Shown here: positions 58,933-64,000 of the stretch, in pieces
How the letters are laid out: each line of letters opens with the position of its first letter
Numbering within the stretch: position 1 is the stretch's first letter
Assembly: GCA_030386875.1 (NCBI GenBank)
Contig: CM059575.1
Coordinates: forward strand, 51,490,859-51,554,858
Length of the DNA stretch: 64,000 bases
DNA from: Morinoia aosen
Lineage: Eukaryota; Arthropoda; Malacostraca; Amphipoda; Talitridae
Direction of reading: 5' to 3'
Program-made: the position numbers and the translations under genes
Notes under the pieces: generated by a model
What the model saw: only the letters and a program-made list of their open reading frames with translations
Databases searched by the model: none
Told to the model about the DNA's origin: nothing

Positions 58933-59112
58933 CCTCCACCTGCGCCTGATGTCCTCAGACCTCCTCCTCTCGTCTTTGCCTCTCGGAGATCTCTTCCTGA
59001 AGCTCTCCCTCGATGTTGCACGTGAGCGTTGTCTACGCATCTCTCCCACTTTCGGACGGTTAGCTTTTTTCAGTTCTTCTTCATATTTGTCTCTATCAAT
59101 TTCTTCAGCTTC

Positions 59113-61347
59113 TCATATTTCTTTTGTGTATTCATCATAAATTTTCGTGGTTTCTCTCCTTCTAGATTCCCTTTCTTTTGCAGGTGATATTGCACCGTGG
59201 TGCAGGCTTACAGTCGTTGTGAAAAGCCTTCCGGTCTTGGGGCTCTCACACACAACCTCTGTCATCCTCTCTATTTCATCTTCCTTCGCCGACATACTTC
59301 TATTCCTGGACTTATTTCTTGTTTCGACTCCTTCAACCTTTTTCTTGCTTTGTTGTGGCTCTGGTGTTGATTCTCGGTCATCTGATCGGTTTCTCTTTTT
59401 ATTGTTTGTAATATCTTCTTTTATGGGGTTAGTGTGTGTCTTAATTGCCTTAGTGAAATTCATAGAGAAGTTCGGGTTGCGGCGGTTGAACATCAATCTG
59501 GCTTGCCCTTTTGAAACTCTTTCTTTACTCTGAATGGCCAAGATTTCCTCCTCCAGCACTCTCTGTCTGCAATTTCTTGATCCCGTTGGATGCTCCTCAC
59601 TGCAGTGGTAGCACTTGGTCTCGCTGGAAGTGCATTCGTCAATTAGATGCCCAGTCGAGCTGCACCTCGAGCACACTTGTTCTCCCTGGCAGTGTTTAAT
59701 GCCGTGGCCATATTCTTGGCATTTTTTGCAGAGCATAGGTCTGGGCTTAATTTCGTATACCTTGGTTTTAGCCTGCTCTCCAGGGACATCAATGTATTCG
59801 GGTAGCACGGGCTGCCTGAAAGACAACAGAATAGGCAGTGCCAGGTGACTTCTCGGTTTAATCCAGGTTGCTCGAACCGCATCTTGAGCTCCACACATTT
59901 CCAGTAATCCTTGCTTGAATTTTTCAAAGTCACTCAGATCGTATTCATATACATAGATAAGGCCTTTCTGCATAGCAAAATTGAGGTTCTCTTCGACAGT
60001 GATGGGCATTTGGTTTAGTTGCTGCATTTGTTTCATTTTCTGGCTCTGAGCTGCGTCACTCACTTCCACTGTAAACACTGTCTTGCTCCGCGATCTTATG
60101 GCTTTGGGTTTACTGCCGAGGTGGTCGGTGATACACTTCTCGAGTACCCATGGAGATATCTTTCGTCTATTAGCTTCATTCATCCTGCAATCAAAATGAG
60201 TGATGTACTTGCTAGATGGTGGGGCTCGTACAGTTTCATCCACTCCTTCCCTTATCTGTTTAGCTCTTCTTATGGTCACTTTTTCTCTCTCCACTATTTG
60301 CAACAAGCATCTTTCTTCTATTTCTCCGTCACACTGGATGCTGCCTGCTGCGTGTGGACCTCCGCAGTGGGCACACTTCGTCTCGTCAGACGTGCAGTTC
60401 AGAGCGGAGTGGCCGACCTCAGCACACTTTCTGCACACTGCAGAGGTATTTCGGCATCGCTTAGTGGTGTGACCATACATCTGACAATTGAAACACATCA
60501 TTGGTTTGTTGTTAAACGGATATACTTTGGTGTCTTGCCTTTCACCTGGAATATAGATGCTGTATGGTACGGTTTGTTGCTTGAACGTTATAAGAAAGGC
60601 TTGTGTTTCGGGATATCTTGGTTTAATGAAACTAGCTCTTGTAACTTCCTGCACATTGTACTGCTCCTGAAGGCCGGTTTTAAATTCGTTCATGTCGGTG
60701 ATGTCAAAGTCATTGATGTATATCAAGCCAGTCGAGTAATTGAACCTGCTGTATTCTGCAGTCTGACAGGGTACATTTTCCACGTGCGTCAGGCTGACAA
60801 TCTTCTTCGCTTGCTGCGCACTTCGCACTTCGACCATCATCATTTCAGGGCCCATGCTAAACAGCCTCTTGGGTTTTGTGCCAGTTACAGCCGCGATTTG
60901 TTGGAGAACTCCAAACGGGTTAGTTTTCCTTTTTCCTCCATGTTCAAAGGTGATGGAAAAGTACCTGGGAAAGAACTCTTCGTCAGGTAGCACCAGAGGA
61001 ACGTATTTTATTTTCTCCTTTTTTTGCAGTTTTCCACACTTACGTGCTGGCTGTTCCTGCCCTGAAGATGAACCACTTCGGGCCGAAATCACCGCTCTCT
61101 CAATTTCTGTTAGATGCTTCACAATCTGGTCCACTTCATTGGTGCTCATATTTCTGCAACTCTCATCACTCACATCACCCGCAATTGTTGCGATGGCTTC
61201 TTCAATTCTTCTCTTGATATTTCCGACGTTGTCACGTTGGTCCACCTTCGAGGCGAGGGGGTCATCTCCAGCGTCACCTCGCTGCCGCTGCGGATCCTCC
61301 ATTTCTTCCATGCTCGAAACTTGGTCACACGCATTCGAACGATTCAT
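59113..61347 (-). CDS. ORF1: RNA-binding protein with duplicated RRM-like plus triple zinc-knuckle modules
   Basis: The ATG at 61347 starts MNRSNACDQVSSMEE; 744 residues precede the TGA at 59113. An acidic N-terminus is followed by module 1 (about 125-355): an RRM-like fold, then CFNCQMYGHTTKRC, CRKCAEVGHSALNC and CAHCGGPHAAGSIQC. Module 2 (about 375-615) has the same order: GLIYVYEYDLSDFEKFKQGL against GLIYINDFDITDMNEFKTGL in module 1, then CKKCQEYGHGIKHC, CSRCSSTGHLIDEC and CYHCSEEHPTGSRNC. Most I-group ORF1 proteins have one such set. After the TGA the frame stays open for another 60 codons (EAEEIDRDKYEEELKKAN and an Arg-rich tail) to the TGATG at 58932. The stop is therefore probably a CGA-to-TGA change, and the original protein was about 805 residues. 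It should coat element RNA. Confidence 0.85.
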   Translation of the reverse strand: MNRSNACDQVSSMEEMEDPQRQRGDAGDDPLASKVDQRDNVGNIKRRIEEAIATIAGDVSDESCRNMSTNEVDQIVKHLTEIERAVISARSGSSSGQEQPARKCGKLQKKEKIKYVPLVLPDEEFFPRYFSITFEHGGKRKTNPFGVLQQIAAVTGTKPKRLFSMGPEMMMVEVRSAQQAKKIVSLTHVENVPCQTAEYSRFNYSTGLIYINDFDITDMNEFKTGLQEQYNVQEVTRASFIKPRYPETQAFLITFKQQTVPYSIYIPGERQDTKVYPFNNKPMMCFNCQMYGHTTKRCRNTSAVCRKCAEVGHSALNCTSDETKCAHCGGPHAAGSIQCDGEIEERCLLQIVEREKVTIRRAKQIREGVDETVRAPPSSKYITHFDCRMNEANRRKISPWVLEKCITDHLGSKPKAIRSRSKTVFTVEVSDAAQSQKMKQMQQLNQMPITVEENLNFAMQKGLIYVYEYDLSDFEKFKQGLLEMCGAQDAVRATWIKPRSHLALPILLSFRQPVLPEYIDVPGEQAKTKVYEIKPRPMLCKKCQEYGHGIKHCQGEQVCSRCSSTGHLIDECTSSETKCYHCSEEHPTGSRNCRQRVLEEEILAIQSKERVSKGQARLMFNRRNPNFSMNFTKAIKTHTNPIKEDITNNKKRNRSDDRESTPEPQQSKKKVEGVETRNKSRNRSMSAKEDEIERMTEVVCESPKTGRLFTTTVSLHHGAISPAKERESRRRETTKIYDEYTKEI

Positions 61348-61620
61348 TATTTCAGGAGTGGGTCCCCTTGATAAATCAAGGGGGCCTCGCTTGGACACGT
61401 CTATTCTACACTCAATATTTCAAAGAAATTTTATTACACAAAACAAAAGAGAAAAGACCCAGATGTTGGTGGGCGCCCCCCACGTTGGTTCTACCCACAG
61501 ATAACAATACAATAATTAATCTTATAAACACCTTGTTATCAATTTACATATAAACTATGTAATGAGTTACAAGACTCCAAATGGGTATATTAACGGTACC
61601 ACCACGGGAAGGTGTGGGTA
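61348..61620 (-). other. 5' leader of the I-like element and flank
   Basis: This segment contains the presumed 5' UTR with an internal promoter. A GC-rich patch, minus strand ACGTGGGGGGCGCCCACC (about 61468-61486), stands out. I cannot place the exact 5' end or a target-site duplication. Confidence 0.4.
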
Positions 61621-62560
61621 GGCTAGAATACTTGACAGGTGCAAGTAGTCCTTATCAAATCCTTGTCTGTTTAATGTTCCCTTCACAACGCACAAATAAT
61701 CAATATTCAGTTCGGCACCAGTAAAACGTGGTAAAGGGAACAGTGAAAATTCCTATTAGCTTTAAATCAGGTCATGCTGGAGATTCTGAAACAGCTGACC
61801 TCAGTGGTGGCCTGAAATTAGTATTTTTCAGCTGCTCGAAATAATTTTCCGACAAACATCCCGTGCACGTTGTTAGCGTACCCGAAATTTAAAGTTTTCC
61901 GTTATTTAACGTTATGAATCCTCTCGTAAAGTACATGTTCGACGCATGTCTATACTTCCGGTAGGTTTTCAACATGTCTGATTTATATCACGAAAAAATT
62001 CCGTTCGGGCATTTTGTCAGAGATTGAGTCGCGCTACGATACTAGCATCCACTTTAAAAATAAATTTTCAGAAAAAGGTAAATTAAACGCAACATGGGTA
62101 AGTAATAGAAAGGGAATGTTATTGCATGTATAATGTTCATTCAACACAAACTAGTTATGGTACATCATGCAACAAACCAATTTTCATTGTTGTACTCTAG
62201 AGCCATGGGCTTCAAGAACCCTCACAATTTAATGACGATCAGAATGAGTTAATTTTCGTACTTGATCACGATGCACATTACTAGCAGACACCTGAATAGG
62301 TCTTCATCAATCTTTTTCCGTATACTGCCTCCATCCAGGTAAATTTACTTTAGAATACCCTTCTAGTTCTCTATCGTGTTAGAATCGGTAGAGCTATAAA
62401 CATCTGACAACGAACCCATGGTAGCTAGAAAATTTTGCGGGTCTGTAAAGCGAGACAGCCCCTAATCGCGCTAAAACAAGCTTTTAGTGTCTTTGCAGAG
62501 GCATGTCATCCAACCACGGGAGACCATGCGCTTCCAAGAGCTAGCGGTAGGACATGGGAG
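61621..62560. other. Gene-free stretch
   Basis: I see no recognisable gene, RNA or repeat here. Confidence 0.5.
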
Positions 62561-62599
62561 TATAAAGTTTCCTCGTTCCAGTGCTCAAAACTGATCCTA

Positions 62600-62930
62600 T
62601 CAGGTTATTGCTAACCATTCCTGACCAATTCCTTGTTCTTGACGATGACGCTCTCGAGTATTTTTGATCCAACCTCTCACCCAGCCGTCAGGTGGGTCCC
62701 GAGTTTACCTTGTCTCGTCTGTGAATATCACCAGTTTCAGGTCAGTCGTCACCTTTCAGCCCATTCCAGCCGGAAAATTATATGTCGTTGCGTCACTAAA
62801 TGTCTTTCTTCCAACGTAATGTTCTGCCCCACGCCCCTGAGCAACCTGCATCGTACGTCAACTTTTGGAGGCAGATGGGATATTCTCATTCTCGTGAAGA
62901 GGTGCCACAACATTGTGCAATACACTTGGT
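62600..62930 (-). pseudogene. Decayed Tc1-like transposase fragment
   Basis: On the minus strand a frame reads GQNITLEERHLVTQRHIIF then RLEWAER. After two stops and a shift it reads NW then VIFTDETR, followed in a shifted frame by PPDGWVRGWIKNTRERHRQ. This is the layout of Tc1-like transposases, where an RLxWA helix precedes WxxVIFSDE, which carries the first catalytic Asp. The other catalytic Asp and Asp/Glu are not recognisable and no TIRs were found. It is an old fragment. Confidence 0.5.
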
Positions 62931-63030
62931 AAGGGCTTTGCTAGAAATTTCCTTCATGTAAACCTATTCTCAACCTCTGTTGTAATCATTATCCTTTCTA
63001 ATGATAGAACAATTTCTCCAGTAGCTAACA

Positions 63031-64000
63031 GCGGGGCACGGCGCCAAGCAGCGTGGCACGGCGCCAAGCAGCGTGGCGCGGCGCCAAGCAGCGTGGCGCG
63101 GCGCCAAGCAGCGCGGCGCGGCGCCAAGCAGCGCGGCGCGGCGCCAAGCAGCGCGGCGCGGCGCCAAGCAGCGCGGCGCGGCGCCAAGCAGCGCGGCGCG
63201 GCGCCAAGCAGCGCGGCGCGGCGCCAAGCAGCGCGGCGCGGCGCCAAGCAGCGCGGCGCGGCGCCAAGCAGCGCGGCGCGGCGCCAAGCAGCGCGGCGCG
63301 GCGCCAAGCAGCGCGGCGCGGCGCCAAGCAGCGAGGCGCGGCGCCAAGCAGCGAGGCGCGGCGCCAAACAGCGAGGCGCGGCGCCAAACAGCGCGGCGCG
63401 GCGCCAAACAGCGCGGCACGGCGCCAAACAGCGCGGCACGGCGCCAAACAGCGCGGCACGGCGCCAAACAGCGCGGCACGGCGCCAAACAGCGCGGCACG
63501 GCGCCAAACAGCGCGGCACGGCGCCAAACAGCGCGGCACGGCGCCAAACAGCGCGGCACGGCGCCAAACAGCGCGGCACGGCGCCAAACAGCGCGGCACG
63601 GCGCCAAACAGCGCGGCACGGCGCCAAACAGCGCGGCACGGCGCCAAACAGCGCGGCACGGCGCCAAACAGCGCGGCACGGCGCCAAACAGCGCGGCACG
63701 GCGCCAAACAGCGCGGCACGGCGCCAAACAGCGCGGCACGGCGCCAAACAGCGCGGCACGGCGCCAAACAGCGCGGCACGGCGCAAACAGCGTGGCACGG
63801 CGCCAAACAGCGCGGCACGGCGCCAAACAGCGCGGCACGGCGCCAAACAGCGTGGCACGGCGCCAAACAGCGTGGCACGGCGCCAAACAGCGCGGCACGG
63901 CGCCAAACAGCGCGGCACGGCGCCAAACAGCGCGGCACGGCGCCAAACAGCGTGGCACGGCGCCAAACAGCGCGGCACGGCGCCAAACAGCGCGGCACGG
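63031..64000. repeat. 20-bp GC-rich minisatellite, about 48 units, running off the right edge
   Basis: The units are GCGCCAAGCAGCGCGGCGCG on the left and GCGCCAAACAGCGCGGCACG on the right. The change from one form to the other is stepwise: AAGCA-GCGCG, then AAGCA with GCGAG, then AAACA with GCGAG and GCGCG, then AAACA with GCACG. One unit at 63781-63799 has lost a base. The plus strand of the unit contains no T apart from a few GTGG variants and the minus strand has no stop triplet, so all frames stay open. The ~320-340-residue minus frames with period PRCLAPCRAVWRRAALFGAV are therefore not evidence of a gene. Confidence 0.95.

Larger units (their letters stand above)
54960..61500 (-). mobile_element. 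Nearly complete I-group non-LTR retrotransposon
   Basis: Transcribed right to left, the element has a 5' leader (about 61348-61500 or slightly more), ORF1, and ORF2 with endonuclease, reverse transcriptase and RNase H. A 3' UTR with strong stems follows. The presence of RNase H and a zinc-knuckle ORF1 fits the I superfamily (I, Nimb, Loa and relatives); the exact clade needs a tree. I can see three lesions: a TGA in ORF1 (59113-59115), a frameshift in ORF2 near 56735, and a TGA in the RNase H domain (56002-56004). So few lesions suggest a recent insertion. It lies on the same strand as the exon at 53631-54404, presumably in its intron. Confidence 0.85.

Noticed and set aside
60019-60990. 323-codon plus-strand frame opposite ORF1
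   Set aside because: It is antisense to the well-supported ORF1 and has no domain of its own.
61460-61500. GC-rich palindromic patch as an LTR or primer-binding site
   Set aside because: No matching second copy lies at the other end of the element, and the ORFs are those of a non-LTR retrotransposon.
62954-63998. Three overlapping ~320-340-residue minus frames in the terminal array
   Set aside because: They are cyclic readings of one stop-free 20-bp unit. All frames on both strands are equally open, so they carry no evidence of coding.

Overview
This looks like a piece of a large, repeat-rich, AT-rich arthropod nuclear genome. I base that on GT-AG splice signals, tRNA-derived SINE heads, Tc1/mariner-type remnants, L2/CR1-like and I-like non-LTR retrotransposons, long gene-free stretches and several minisatellites. 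I see no operons, ribosome binding sites or CRISPR array. I cannot say which arthropod group it is; only a sequence search could place it. Almost every sizeable open frame outside the retrotransposon is either a shadow in a stop-free repeat or a chance AT-rich frame.

Layout. Positions 1-1880 are a G-rich minisatellite with higher-order duplications. From 1.9 to 8 kb I see nothing genic. At 8.05-9.9 kb, minus strand, is a decayed L2/CR1-type retrotransposon whose RT core is lost next to a GT microsatellite; two more copies of its 3' end lie at 19.2 and 40.9 kb. At 10.15-11.9 kb, plus strand, is a nearly full-length but heavily broken gene of what I take to be a multi-copy arthropod protein family. 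From 12 to 49 kb the window is mostly unrecognised AT-rich DNA. It carries a TIR element (19.7-20.5 kb), a cluster of three ~290-bp repeats with one inverted (22.9-23.9 kb), a tRNA-derived SINE (24.9-25.1 kb), a 53-bp tandem array (35.3-35.6 kb), a foldback (41.1-41.8 kb), two interspersed repeat families, and a ~180-bp satellite-like tract (46.0-46.4 kb).

From 49.8 kb the density rises. There is a 1-kb foldback MITE with an apparent target-site duplication, and a 595-bp mini-transposon that still encodes a DUF4817-like helix-turn-helix N-terminus. Next come nested repeats, a second SINE head, and one convincing host-gene exon (53631-54404, minus, RING-like end, both splice sites visible).

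Upstream of that exon, in the presumed intron and on the same strand, sits a nearly complete ~6.5-7 kb I-group non-LTR retrotransposon (about 54.96-61.5 kb). Its ORF1 carries a duplicated module of RRM-like fold plus three zinc knuckles. ORF1 joins ORF2 through a TGATG stop-start overlap. ORF2 carries endonuclease, reverse transcriptase, RNase H and a C-terminal zinc motif. The 3' region holds interleaved perfect stems that could form a pseudoknot. I can see only three disabling lesions, so the copy is young compared with everything else here. A decayed Tc1-like transposase lies at 62.6-62.9 kb. The window ends inside a 20-bp GC-rich minisatellite that is stop-free in all six frames.

The retrotransposon is the only set of genes that work together: ORF1 as RNA-binding coat protein, ORF2 as target nicking, reverse transcription and RNA removal, and the 3' structure as a candidate template-recognition element. 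Everything else is a relic, a repeat or a single exon.
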